In this document: in pieces, positions 51,386 to 62,213 of the stretch
Layout: each line of letters begins with the position of its first letter
How positions within the stretch are numbered: the first letter of the stretch is position 1
Source: Pyrenophora tritici-repentis
Taxonomy: Eukaryota; Ascomycota; Dothideomycetes; Pleosporales; Pleosporaceae
DNA: 64,000 nt
Reading direction: 5' to 3'
Assembly: GCF_003171515.1 (NCBI RefSeq)
Contig: NC_089391.1
Span: 930,001 to 994,000 of the forward strand
Notes under the pieces: model-generated
What the model was told of the DNA's origin: nothing
Seen by the model: only the letters and a program-made list of their open reading frames with translations
Databases searched by the model: none
Made by a program: the position numbers and the translations under genes

Positions 51386-52125
51386 GTTTGCAATGGGTAA
51401 TTGAAAGTAAGAGTGAAGAAGTGGGCTTCCTGGCAGCTTTTCTACGTTGTTGCTGCGCGACTAGACGCGAGGCGGGTAACTAGAAACTTTGGTTCGCGAT
51501 AGCTCTCCACAGAAAAGTGGCTGAACAAGTGATGACACTAACTAGCTCGAGCCGCTCTTTTGGGATATGCGTCGTGCAGAAACGAACGAAACTGCGCTGT
51601 GGCCAAAGTGTGCGCGATAAAACAGCAGAGCAGGGTCACACGACGAGAAAAAGAGTGAAAGTTCGAGTTCGAGAAGAAGAAAGGGAGAGAAAAGTTGGAA
51701 AATCGACAAAACATGTTTGATAACGAAAAACCAGGCAAGCGCCATCCTTCCTTCCAATCTCCCTCATTCACGTATCGGGCAAGCATCATTCCGCATCCCT
51801 AAGCGGATCCAGTTGTCAGGAACACACGGCACAAAGTTGAGATTGAGAAGGGGAAAGTTACGTGGGGTCAAGTGGATATCGCCCGTGTTACCGTCGATCC
51901 GCCCAGCCTGGCCATTGGCTAGTTGGATGCTTGCCTGTGTTTGGCTCTACGGGCTTGATGCGGCTAAGCCATGTACGCGAGATGCTTGTGTTAGGGCGTC
52001 CTAGTGTGTGAGGCTGGAGGCCAAGTTACCGGTAGGACTAGCAAACGCTACTTTCATCTAAACATGCTGCCACAGCTAAAATTGAACGTTCATACGCTTG
52101 CGCTATCTATTACAGACTGCTTTTT
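51386..52125. other. Intergenic, nothing recognised
   Basis: Upstream of the glucanosyltransferase (minus) and downstream of GCP3 (minus). No gene or repeat seen. An AG-rich tract at 51640-51715 is the complement of a CT-rich promoter-like tract for the glucanosyltransferase. Confidence 0.45.
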
Positions 52126-54879
52126 CTATGCTCCAGCAGCAATTACCTTGGGTGTATCCTTTTCCCGCTCCCGCTTCTGCGAACCTTTGCGCCTTCTACG
52201 TTCTGGTTTGTAGACGTCGTTGAAGTTGATGTTGACGGCTAACATCTTCAACTCACCATCAGGCGAATGCACGAGATCTCCCAGTAATATGCTAATCCTT
52301 GCGCGAAAGTCCTCTGTGAGTTGGCTCAGCCGCTTCTGTAGTGATGGTAGCACGTCGTCCTCTGCTGTGCCTGTCATGCCCATCTTCAACAGAGGCGGCG
52401 GAAATGGCGAGTCGGGATCTTGCCGTGATGCCGCTCGTGATCGCGCAAAAGGATCAGAGCTATCAGCATCCTTCTCAGAAAGACCCCATCGCCCAGCCGC
52501 GGTGCGTGTTTCAATCTTCGCGGCATGCTCCTGTCGACGAGTGAACTCTGCGACAGAGAAAGAATATAAGCCATCTACTGCATCCTTGTACGCCAACATA
52601 GTCTTGAGCAACTCGTGTAGCTGCCCTGTGAAGTCTATGCTAGAGCTTCCGAGTAGACCCTTCCGCGTGATGTTGTTGAGATACTTTGCATGCGCTTCAA
52701 TCATGTCGTCAAGCGTGCTTTCTGGCTTGTTGAGCGCCTTCTGTAGATCGATCCAAGATGATTCGATGACCTCGAAAAGAATGTAATGTTGGAGCTGATT
52801 AACAAAGTGGACCATCTCCGCCATGGCGCACCGTGCCTTCTTCCAATCTGACCCAACTTTATCTGACACAGTACCCAGGACTCCACGAGCACCAGTCATA
52901 CAGCGACGCCAGGTTGAACCGAGCGCAAATTCGACTCGCTTGACTCGCCAGAGAAAGTTGAAGACTTTGAGGTATTGCTTGGATCCGAAGGGGGTGACGA
53001 TAACGTCGACGGGTGCGTCTATCTTGTACTCAAGCGTGAAGACGTCCCAACCAATCTCGCCGTGCGACAGTTCCAACATGCGCGAGTCAAGTCGGCGCAG
53101 CACGTCGGACGTGTCAAACTGCGCGTTCGAGTTCCTAACAGCGTGTTCGAGCTGCGCAGTAAGCGTGTGGCGATACTGTGTGTTGGCGGGTCGGTCGAGA
53201 TTGGAGGACAAGGACTCCATCAAGACGGCAATAAAGTCGCCTGCCCCAAGTAACATGTACTGTTTCAGCGCCTGCAAATGATCAAACAGTTTGAACTTGT
53301 TTGCCATGAGATCTATAAGGCGGGCCATGGTAGTCTTGTACGCGTCGCCAATAGACCGCTCTAGGTTTGCAGTATCGCCATACTGCAACTCCTTCGAAGC
53401 TTCTTTGGAGTATGTATCCACCCAAGCTGCATCCCCACATCCGTAGCGAATGAAGTTGAGAGTCTTGCCGATAAGAAAGACCTTCTTAGCGAAGTCTTCG
53501 GTAACGATAGTAGGGACCATCTTGTCGTTCAGTCTGTACTTGTCTTCCCAAACGCTCGTAGCACCCCCTTTGCCCTCATTCCCGTTGGCCTCGATAATCT
53601 CATCCTCGCTCTGCTCAGATACGAAAAATTCCCCAAACGGGTCAGCGAGCTCACCATCGTAGACCCATTGTCTGAGCATGTCGTAGAAAGGACGCGTAAC
53701 ATCCGATAGCAGGCGTTCCGCAAAGGCCATAACGTAGGGGTCCCCGTGGTTGAGAGAGAAAGAATGGATGAGGGCAATCAGTTCGCCGCCCTTCTTGCTC
53801 TTGGACTCTTCGACCATTAGGCTCATAAGCCGCAAACCCATTGTAGGCTCTCTTATCCAAATGACACATCGCTTGAGGGTAACGCCAGCCTTGCCGAGAC
53901 GGTGATGTCCCAGCCCATCACTTAGCTGAGCGAGCGCTCTCTTGATCTGGCCCTCTAACGTCGCCACAAGCCCTAGGTATGCCCTTAGCTCTTTAGCCAA
54001 GGCGGCGCGGAAGCTCTGTTCGACTAGACCACCGTCGCTTGCCTCTACGAACTCGGCTAGACCTTTGTATAGTATGGCGGGCTCGGCGAGTGTGTGGAGT
54101 AGACTGATGATAGGCACGGGTAGCGTTGGTGGTAGTCGAAGGGCTGTCGAGGAGGGAAATACAACGTTCGTCGAAGAATAGCCCTGTAGAGTAAAGGGTA
54201 GCTCGCGCAATAGAGTAGGCTCCGACGGTCCAATTTCCATGCTGTCGCTGTTTTCATGCCCACCAGTCGCCTGCTGTTCTTTCGCCGTGTCTTGTGTTGA
54301 TCGTCGTTCTCTTCGCTTCTCTGGCTTTTCTGGCTTCTCAGCTATGGGCGCAGTTCGTGAAGACTTGGGCGACCCCGCGTTGGCTGGTATCTGTGACAGG
54401 CCTTGCTTGGAGAAGGCATCTTGCAAGGCTCCATGGGTCGATGCACTCGCGGCATGCCGCTTAGGCGTAGTAGGTTCGCGGGAGAAGCTGCGCGTATCTT
54501 GGACCGCTTGTGGTTCGCTATCGTCTTCTCCGTTGTTGGACAGGCGGTAAAGAAAGTAGAGCATCCGCCATTTCTGATCCAGTACTGTCTGCGTCTCGAG
54601 ACGGGAGAGCAGATTATGTAAGCGGGCGCTCTTGTGTTGGTCATTTTGCGGACCAGAGACCTTGCCGTCAATCAGGTCGGAGATGTGGTTGACGTCGGGA
54701 ACGAGTGAAGCATCTCCTGCGCCCATGAGCTCGTTGATGGCGAAGTCATAGGCGTCTTCGAAGCGCTGTTCCGCCGCCTCCTCATCATCGTTGGGGTCTT
54801 CAGGTACGATGCGGATCAGCAATTCGTTTAACGCGTGTTCGACGCGCTCACGGTGGAATTTGGCCATGTTGACGCGCAT
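52126..54879 (-). CDS. Gamma-tubulin complex component 3 (Spc98/Alp6 type)
   Basis: About 917 residues from ATG 54879 (M-R-V-N-M-A-K-F-H). The frame is open from 54951 but the first codons there lack ATG, and a second Met is four codons on, so the start is not certain. The N-terminal domain includes L-P-F-T-L-Q-G-Y (start of the GRIP1 region). Then M-L-R-Q-W-V-Y-D-G-E-L-A-D-P-F-G-E-F-F-V, W-E-D-K-Y-R-L and V-F-L-I-G-K-T-L-N-F-I-R are the Spc97/Spc98 core. The GRIP2 region has N-F-L-W-R-V-K-R-V-E-F and E-M-V-H-F-V-N-Q-L-Q-H-Y-I-L-F-E-V-I-E. Sequence texture fits GCP3 better than GCP2. It binds gamma-tubulin and nucleates microtubules at the spindle pole body. A basic tail ends the protein. No intron is needed. 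Confidence 0.9.
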   Translation of the reverse strand: MRVNMAKFHRERVEHALNELLIRIVPEDPNDDEEAAEQRFEDAYDFAINELMGAGDASLVPDVNHISDLIDGKVSGPQNDQHKSARLHNLLSRLETQTVLDQKWRMLYFLYRLSNNGEDDSEPQAVQDTRSFSREPTTPKRHAASASTHGALQDAFSKQGLSQIPANAGSPKSSRTAPIAEKPEKPEKRRERRSTQDTAKEQQATGGHENSDSMEIGPSEPTLLRELPFTLQGYSSTNVVFPSSTALRLPPTLPVPIISLLHTLAEPAILYKGLAEFVEASDGGLVEQSFRAALAKELRAYLGLVATLEGQIKRALAQLSDGLGHHRLGKAGVTLKRCVIWIREPTMGLRLMSLMVEESKSKKGGELIALIHSFSLNHGDPYVMAFAERLLSDVTRPFYDMLRQWVYDGELADPFGEFFVSEQSEDEIIEANGNEGKGGATSVWEDKYRLNDKMVPTIVTEDFAKKVFLIGKTLNFIRYGCGDAAWVDTYSKEASKELQYGDTANLERSIGDAYKTTMARLIDLMANKFKLFDHLQALKQYMLLGAGDFIAVLMESLSSNLDRPANTQYRHTLTAQLEHAVRNSNAQFDTSDVLRRLDSRMLELSHGEIGWDVFTLEYKIDAPVDVIVTPFGSKQYLKVFNFLWRVKRVEFALGSTWRRCMTGARGVLGTVSDKVGSDWKKARCAMAEMVHFVNQLQHYILFEVIESSWIDLQKALNKPESTLDDMIEAHAKYLNNITRKGLLGSSSIDFTGQLHELLKTMLAYKDAVDGLYSFSVAEFTRRQEHAAKIETRTAAGRWGLSEKDADSSDPFARSRAASRQDPDSPFPPPLLKMGMTGTAEDDVLPSLQKRLSQLTEDFRARISILLGDLVHSPDGELKMLAVNINFNDVYKPERRRRKGSQKREREKDTPKVIAAGA

Positions 54880-55571
54880 GCGCTGCCCAAATCCATCGTG
54901 TTGATGGTTGCGCAACTGCGCTGCTGCGGGGATCACGCCCGTGCGCGACAAACATCGTCACTCCTGCCCTCGCCAGATCTTCCCCACTCTTCCCCACTAC
55001 AATAGGAACCGCGCCATCGTGCCAATTCACGGGTCAGATGGCGGAGATGTCCGCTATTTTCGTCTTATCAATATCCCTAGGTAGTGCTGCACTAGAGAGC
55101 GAACTCACAGAATGCATCTATGCAATGACGTCCAAAGTCGATAGAATGTGTCGCAGTTTGATGCGACAATACCTCATAATATACAGACTTCACACAAGCC
55201 ACGCTACTCAAACTGAAGAACCATCGATTACATGATTTTGACGAGAGCTCTACCGAGCTATTCACTCGCACCTCACAAGCCACGCTTATTATGTGATGAA
55301 TCCAGCCACCAGGCTGTCATTCACAGTCTCCAGGCGTCTCTTACCTCCAATCTCCTTCAAGTCAAATCCTACAAATTTACCTACCATCTTGCTACAGGTG
55401 AGAGACGGCGTCCACAGTGGCTGTCTCAAGGACATATAAACTTACTACAGCTGATCTATCTACCTTTCTTCTACCACTCACCACAACCAACAATACAAGA
55501 CTTCTCACAGGCAACCACCTCACGGACACAACCCTCATCACAGCTCAATCCTTCTACCTCGTTCCCATCCC
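54880..55571. promoter_or_regulatory. Divergent promoter region of GCP3 and the BTB-like gene
   Basis: About 690 bp between divergent starts. CT/CA-rich stretches at 55440-55560 precede the BTB-like gene. The segment 55223-55242 shares all but one of its bases with the tract beside the solo LTR at 34384-34403. Confidence 0.45.
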
Positions 55572-56853
55572 ATGACATCAACGCCGTCCACGAACATGGG
55601 ACTCGACAAGGCCAACACACCTCCCATGACACTTTCTCGTCCTTCAGATACACCCACTCCCAGCATTGAGACTTCAGAAGCTCCCGTCGAGGCCCACAAC
55701 AGCCAAGCCTCTGTAGCGTTCAAGCCTCTGCAGTAAGTATCTTACCATGTATCCAGCATACAGAACCAACCCGGCCCGACAGGATGCTGGTCAAAACGCC
55801 ACTGACAGTCGAGTGTGGAGAGGATCTCACAGTCAAGTTTACCATGCATGTGGAGCTACTATGCTGCCACAGCAAGCTTCTTGCAGATCGTTTCGCCGCG
55901 GCAAAGCCGTTGAGGGAGCAATACGAACTCATCAAAAAACTTTGCGACAAGCTTGTAGAATACTTCTTTCCGGAGGTCACTCCCAAGCAATTCGAAAGCG
56001 GTCATTTAGAAGTAGAGGTACGTTCATCGTGATACCTCGACTCTCCCCATCTGTCAGCTTACTTATCCGATCTTAGGTCATCCCACTCATTGTCAGAGCT
56101 TATGAGCAATGGCCTTTGCCGGTGTACGCCAACTCCGTCAAGATTGCCATTGATAACGCTGTCCAAGAGCAAATCACCGCCAAAAACATTCAGAACATAA
56201 CTGTGAAGGACCTGGGCCGCATCACAGACTTATCGATACGGCTATCACATATCAAGTCACGCGGCGTGCAGACTATAGTTGAGAAACTATACGTCTTGAT
56301 ACACCAGATCACCAAGAAAGAAGAGAAGAGGGCCTTGAAAGAAAAGCTGCGAGCTGCAGCCCAGCACCGTCTCCTCCTTCAAGACGTCGATTCAGAAATA
56401 GTTGCAATTCTGATGCAGTGGATCTATCATGGGGCCCTTCACTACCAAGATGCTGAGCAACTTTACGCCGTCCTCCGACTAGCTATCATGCTTGGAGTCG
56501 ATGCGCTCGCCGAGATCTGCTTGACTAAGCTCTATGATGCTGCTAGTGAGAGCATCGAGGACGCATCAAACTCCGGTGTGAAACTCCAAACCTTGCTGGG
56601 ATTTGGACCGGACTCTGTCGACCATGCCCTAGGCGTCGTCTTCAAGAACGTTATCAACGACAGGCGTACTCCAAAGAGGTTACGTGACTTGGTCATCGAT
56701 ACCCTTGCTGCAAGTCTTGATAAGGAGCTTTTCACGAAGATCAAGGACCTGATCAGCAAGGAAATGGCACTCGAGATCATCGAGGCCATGATCGATAACA
56801 GCGAGCAGATGAAGTCCGAAGTTTGCAAGGACGAAGTCAAGACTGAGGACTGA
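55572..56853 (+). CDS. BTB/POZ-like domain protein
   Basis: Exons 55572-55732, 55783-56017 and 56077-56853, with introns of 50 and 59 bp; 390 residues. The start was chosen as the first ATG in frame with exon 2 (M-T-S-T-P-S-T-N-M); a second Met is eight codons later. The N-terminus (about 1-54) is Ser/Thr/Pro-rich and disordered. A first region starts D-L-T-V-K-F-T-M-H-V-E-L-L-C-C-H-S-K-L-L-A-D-R-F, the usual BTB opening (V-x-F-x-V-H...H-S-x-x-L-x-x-x-S-x-x-F). A later BTB-like end reads V-A-I-L-M-Q-W-I-Y-H-G-A-L and L-Y-A-V-L-R-L-A-I-M-L-G-V. The C-terminal half is helical. Fungal proteins of this kind are often uncharacterised; some are Cullin-3 adaptors. The unusual span between the two halves makes a standard single BTB fold uncertain. 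Confidence 0.65.
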
Positions 56854-58863
56854 GTGCTTTTGGGGGAGCTTGGTATATATATGGGGTCCCTTATAGCTGC
56901 ATGGGATGTACGGGCAAGATTCTTCGTCGATAGTGGTTAGTATACGGCAGTGGGCGTATACACTGCCTTCACTCCTGCTACACGGAGTGTCAGTGAAGCC
57001 CTCGAGTGGCCACATTCCAGTCTTTCATAGCACAAAATATCAATCTCACTTTCCAAGTCGCCATTCGCACTGACGTGACGCAGACCACTGAACGCATCTC
57101 AACTGCTACCCATGGCGCATACTGTCCTCCCGATTGCCCTCTGTGTCAAGTTACAACATACCGGACCGATGCATCCAGATCATGCTTGGACAGAGCCCAT
57201 GTCTGCATATGGTTCCACGACGGCCGTTTGAAGGTGACACTACTGATCAACACACAGACCATCAGCAAATCCACCGAGACGTCAATCTCTTTGCAGAGAC
57301 CGATGCGGCAAACCGGGGGTGACTGGTCGCACACAGGTCTCAGTACGGAGTGCGCAAGAGGAGGCGAACAGGGCTTACTCATTAACACACACACCCCTTG
57401 CGTTTGACAAGATGGAGCTTGTCCATGGATAGACCCAGGTACCCGGTTTACCCCAAAAGCGGGTGGCAACAGTATCTTTACCCATTTCCGGTAGATGGGC
57501 ACACAAATAGTTGTTATTCGGTATTCTAGTGAAAGGGTAGGTAAGCGTCTCGGCGGCGTAGAATGATGTTGTCATTTGTGTTGTGTTGGTCGCACTGAAG
57601 GTCCCAACAAACATGGCTTTAGTTTAGCTCATTTCCCCATAAACTCAGCTTTTGATTACATGATACGGAGGGGAACTTCTAATCAAAGCTTCAGACTAGC
57701 TACTGTGGCGTACTGTACACCTCCTTGCAGCACACCAGCCAGCGGACACGCACACATATAACTGTTTTGTTTTGTCTAACCCCACACATACGAGCACGTA
57801 GTCATGTACCACGATCGATCGCATCGCCATCGCCGCCTATTGGCATTAGTCGTTGGCGTACTAGCAACCAGAGCGAGGTATGCCTGCCAAGTATATGTGG
57901 AATGGGGCCATACCACTACCCTGGGTAACGAAAACGCCACAAATAACAACGTTTCCCAGCGGCAAGTTATCGATTTTTTACACCTTCCCGGGGTAGTTTC
58001 TAGCTATCTTGTCCGACGACTGTGTTTGGCTTACGTGCGATGGGGAGGGAGGGGCGGTTTACTCGGGTTTGCTATGTTGGTACGACTATCTACGACTAGG
58101 CTCAGAGTGGACTATGACTATGTACGGTATTTTCGGGAGGGAAACGACAGATGACGTGCATGTTTGCATATGTACATTCCACGTGAGAAAGTGGAAACGT
58201 ACGTCTTGAAGTAGCATGCCGATGAAGTCTTGGAGAAAAACATGGCAGAAAAAGACGGGAACACTATCCCTTTCATCTGCCTTGCCCCAGATGCAAACGC
58301 AAACGCCCTTCCTTACTCAATCTACCTAGCTGCATTTCATTGTCTTAGCCCCCAATCGGATATCCAGTTTAACCCAATATTCCCCGTGTGAACGCAGGAG
58401 GCGTTTTTCATGTTCCCAATATAACATATATGACCACACACACATACACAATAAACACAATGTCTAGTCCCCCTTTTCTCCCCTTCTCTCCTCTTCCCCC
58501 TCCCCATCCTCCTCACACACGCACACAAAACGGAACTTACCATCTCACACACACTCGATCCGCAAAAGAACCCAACCCCCCGTTCGTTCGTTCCTCCCGT
58601 CGGCATACCACCTACCACAAAGCTCCGTCGCGCAAGCCCCCCAACGGGAAGAGCGGGACGACCAACGCAATGCAGACTAACACCGTACACAAGCGCTGGT
58701 ACTATCGGCGGGGAAAGCGGGACAACACGAACGGAGAGGCTAGGTCGACGCTTACGCACCGTGTGACATTGGGGCGATTGTACGCAGCGGGTATCTTGCA
58801 CACCTACGCCGACGCCGACGCCGACGCTGGTGAGTATGGCGGGGATGTAGAAAAAGGGGTGGG
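56854..58863. other. Intergenic, 2 kb, nothing recognised
   Basis: No gene that I can defend. A 302-codon open frame at 58388-59296 crosses into the next gene, is His/Pro/Thr-rich, and is a shadow of its coding strand in another frame. A CA-rich tract (58430-58465) and CT-rich tract (58470-58515) may be promoter DNA. Confidence 0.45.
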
Positions 58864-60404
58864 TTGCCGCGGGGGGTGGGGGAGAGCAAAGTTGTTCTTT
58901 ACGACGACGAATATGATGGACACGCTGGCGCAGTTTCTGAGAATACCAAAACGATTGCGATTGGTGAGCAAGCGGGGGAAGACTCAGGAACAAGACGATG
59001 TATACGAATTGGACGTCTTCTCAGATGTACTGTCTTCACCGTTTATCGACGACTATTCACTCTCGTCTTTGTCGTTAATGTCGGAGTCGCGGCGGGGGTC
59101 TTGTGGAAGCGGTATCAGCACAACCAGCACCTCCACCAGCAACAAGTACCAGACAGCGCCGTCAATAACGAAAACATCACAACCCTCTCCACCCTCGCAT
59201 CAACAAACTTCCTCACAGCAACACTCCTACGACAACACTGGCTCCTCAACTTCTTTTTCCGCTCTGCGTGGCTGGTCCCATGGCATGTACCGCTGAGGCT
59301 GCGGAGGGTGGTAGCGCGGGTGTATTGTTACGGGGGGGATACACAGTGGGGCAGGTGTAGCCGGGACGATATGGTGGGTTCTTTTCACCGCCTGTTTAAG
59401 TGTCAAGGTTATCAAGAGCGGGGAGTATGGGTATACGGTGTTGGTGCTGGCGTGGGTGATACTGGTACTGTTGGGGGTGATTTTGGTGTTTGCGGTTCCG
59501 GGGGTGAGGAGGAGGTCGCATGATGGGTTTGAGGTGACGCATCGGTTTTTGGGATGGTGTTGTGTTGGGGGGTTTTGGGGGGAGGTGGTGCTGGTTTCGT
59601 GGCAGGGGTCGTTGGCGTCGACATCGTTGGGGGGAAGAGTTGGTAAGGAATCCGTCGTTTTGGAACCTTATCCTCATCACGGTACTTCTTGTATACCCAT
59701 GGCTCCGCCTCCGTCGCTGGACTTTCACCGCCCGTCCACTATCCACACACGCGTTACGTCTCTCCTTTCCAAACGCCATCCACAAGTTCTCCTGTCTTGC
59801 GATTTCCTCGTCGCCGCTCCGCGAATGGCATCCTTTCGCCACTTTTCCCTCGGCTGATCCAGAGGGCCCATGTGCCAGCATGGTGATATCCGATGCTGGG
59901 GACTGGACGAGGAACCTCATTCGCAGTGTGATAGCACAAACCAAGGCTACCGGAGACGACGTGGTAAAAGTAAATTTTTACATAAAATCACACCCTTCGG
60001 CTGGTGTGCTCTCGCTTACTTGTTTGTTTCCTCGCGTTCTTGTTGTGACGACTGGTTCGGGAATTGGTCCGTGTTTATCTTCTCTTTTTGAAAACACACT
60101 CGCTTCTTCTCGTGACCAGAGTCACCGCAGGCAGTTTGCACGTCTAGTCTGGTCTTCGCGCTCGCCGTTGACGACATTTGGGCCGCACATTATGGGGTTG
60201 GTGGACAAGGCGGATCCTGATGCCGTCGTTATTGATACGGCGGAGATGGGACGTCCGGACTTGTTGGAGGTGGCGTGGAGTATGTATAGGGAGTTGGAGG
60301 TTGAAGCTGTGTTTGTGCTGAGTAACCAAAAAGTGGTTGACTGGGTTGTTGGGGGGTTGGAAAGGAGGGGTGTTCCTGCTTTTGGACCGATTTGGGATAG
60401 TTGA
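58864..60404 (+). CDS. TmpA-like multi-pass membrane protein with FAD/NAD-binding-like tail; two frame breaks at G runs
   Basis: Three frames together read as one protein of the TmpA-like integral membrane family (Aspergillus TmpA is linked to conidiation signalling and resembles the C-terminal part of NRPS-like enzymes). Frame 1 gives F-T-V-Y-R-R-L-F-T-L-V-F-V-V-N-V-G and R-S-A-W-L-V-P-W-H-V-P-L-R up to a seven-G run (59332-59338). Frame 2 then continues I-H-S-G-A-G-V-A-G-T-I-W, V-L-V-L-A-W-V-I-L-V-L-L and F-E-V-T-H-R-F-L-G-W. A six-G run near 59630 moves it to frame 3, which ends with R-N-P-S-F-W-N-L, T-T-G-S-G-I-G-P-C-L and A-F-G-P-I-W-D-S. Both breaks are +1 at G homopolymers, so sequence error is as likely as mutation. 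The start is uncertain (no ATG in frame), and an upstream exon may be missing. Confidence 0.65.
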
Positions 60405-60853
60405 TGGATGTGTCTGTGTGCTGCTTCTGTTTGCTTACATATTTAGCTTTTATGTTAGTTGCTTGTATGATACCCAATTTTAGCTTTTGAATATCTTCTT
60501 TCGTTAGCATAAACCTCTGAGTGCACTCGAATGATTTGGACGATTTCATTGATACTTTTCCATTGTCTGTGACAAACGCCTCGCAACGAACAGACTGTAC
60601 ACAACATAGCCCCCAGCACGACAAATTTGGTATGGCCGTTTCGAATTGAGACATGGCAAAAGCTGCGAAAGAAGTAGCATGATGATAAGACAAAGCCAAC
60701 ACTACCGTTCCATAAGGAGTGAGGACTAGCGAAAAGAAAGCAGGGAGAGACCGTAACGCCGTCGCTGAAGACCGATAATAAACACAAGGGACTCCCTGCC
60801 CAAAGGAGACTCCAGACACCATACACCAACAAGCATCACTTTTGACGGCGTAT
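60405..60853. terminator. Convergent 3' region of the TmpA-like and Ups-like genes
   Basis: AT-rich gap between convergent stops; long minus-strand frames here (60229-60954) conflict with the flanking genes. No independent gene supported. Confidence 0.4.
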
Positions 60854-61690
60854 TCATTCGTTACTGTTTGCTGCGCGAGGCGTTGCAAGTGGGCGACCGG
60901 CGAGGATGGCTTCTCGGTCTTGTCGCATGCCCTCAAGAACAGCGACGAGACCACCCTCTCTCATGCGCTCTAGTACCACCTTCATGCCTTCGCGCGCATT
61001 CGGCTGGCTACGTTGAGCACGTGTGAGACCAATCTTCTCGATATTGCGCTGCAGAGCCGCGGTACCCCAGCTCCGCAAGAAGCCCACCTTTTGTGGCTGC
61101 TCTTCTTCCATGGCGCCCTCCCTCGCAGCCTCACGCTTCTTCTTCCATGTCTCGCCGATGTGGCTGTGCAGTGTGACAGAACTTGTCACGTCTGTGGTCT
61201 CGCCCGTGTCCTCGACTCTCGCACCAGGCCCCTTGGCGTTGAAGTTGAGGAAGCCATGTCGCTGTGCTGCGCCTTCCATGCCTTGCCCAACTTTTACGTC
61301 ATCGGCTAGAGGCGAGGGACGCTGGAACTTCTGTCTCTCCACCACGGACAAGACGCCCGTCCACTCTAAATTGCGCGACTCCGTGTCCATCCAGCCCTCT
61401 TTCATATCCACAACTGACTTTTCAAGAATATACGTCTGTGATTCTCCGCCCGCTGAGGCTCCGAGTAGGGATCGAGGTACGAGCTTCAGGACCGCCGAGG
61501 GGAGTTTGGAGCGTTTAAGATGCAGGCGAATAGTGGTTAGGCGCTGTGTTTCGGGGTCATAGCTGCGTGCGATGGTGTCGGTCGAGAGCACGTGAGTAGA
61601 GTATGGGTTGGGGTAGCGGAGAAAGTAGGCAAGCGACACGGCGGCGAAGGGGTACGAGTACGTTTCGTTGGACGAGTAGAATTTGACCAT
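60854..61690 (-). CDS. PRELI/MSF1-domain (Ups family) mitochondrial lipid-transfer protein
   Basis: 278 residues, one exon, ATG 61690. The opening M-V-K-F-Y-S-S-N-E-T-Y-S-Y-P-F-A-A-V-S-L-A-Y-F-L-R-Y-P-N-P-Y and the following H-V-L-S-T-D-T-I-A-R are the PRELI/MSF1 signature, and the domain fills about residues 1-175. Family members shuttle phosphatidic acid or phosphatidylserine across the mitochondrial intermembrane space with Mdm35. The C-terminal ~100 residues are charged and helical and end in R-A-A-N-S-N-E; this tail is longer than in yeast Ups1-3 (about 175-230). Which Ups subtype it is cannot be decided by eye; the W-T-G and T-L-H-S-H patterns lean to Ups2/3 weakly. It is divergent from the tryptophanyl-tRNA synthetase gene. 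Confidence 0.82.
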   Translation of the reverse strand: MVKFYSSNETYSYPFAAVSLAYFLRYPNPYSTHVLSTDTIARSYDPETQRLTTIRLHLKRSKLPSAVLKLVPRSLLGASAGGESQTYILEKSVVDMKEGWMDTESRNLEWTGVLSVVERQKFQRPSPLADDVKVGQGMEGAAQRHGFLNFNAKGPGARVEDTGETTDVTSSVTLHSHIGETWKKKREAAREGAMEEEQPQKVGFLRSWGTAALQRNIEKIGLTRAQRSQPNAREGMKVVLERMREGGLVAVLEGMRQDREAILAGRPLATPRAANSNE

Positions 61691-62213
61691 GTTGGCGTCT
61701 TTGTGTCGTCCTCTGGCTGTTTTTGAATTGCAGTTCGTAGAGAGAGAAGTCCAAGTGTGGGAATGTAAATCAGGTAGGTAAGAGGAGCTTTGGGCAGCCT
61801 GTAACGCGCGGGGAGTCTATCTGAATTGACAAAGGCGCATGGTTAAGCTGGCTCAATTGTGAATCGACAATTGAACAGCCAAGTGATGGCGGTGGTGTGA
61901 GCAAGCGGTGGTGACGACGACGATGCGCAGGCGGAATCGTCTAGACTCTACCCAAGTAGAGCTCTTACCATGATCACGAGTTTTGCCTCGTCACGATCGG
62001 AATTGCCCGTGCGAACGCCGATGTGGCTGGTGCCTGGCCAAGTGCGGGGCAAATGAGGCGCAGGCGAGGCGCAGGAACGTCACATCGAAGTGCGGTTAAT
62101 TAGCTGGGATTATACACGTCTGCCAATGAGTATGAGTCAATGAGCGTATAGGAACACCTTTCCTTTTGTCTCCTTCACCTACGCCTTCAAGACACACGAC
62201 ACGTATCGCCACT
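61691..62213. promoter_or_regulatory. Divergent promoter of the Ups-like and WRS1 genes
   Basis: About 520 bp between two divergent housekeeping starts. A repeated GAGGCGCAGGCGAGGCGCAG-type stretch lies near 62052-62074. No element is recognised with confidence. Confidence 0.4.

Noticed and set aside
58388..59296. 302-codon open frame as a gene
   Set aside because: Low-complexity His/Pro/Thr-rich reading that overlaps the TmpA-like coding in another frame and has no motif.
60229..60954. 241-codon minus-strand open frame
   Set aside because: It overlaps the ends of both convergent genes and its residues resemble no family.
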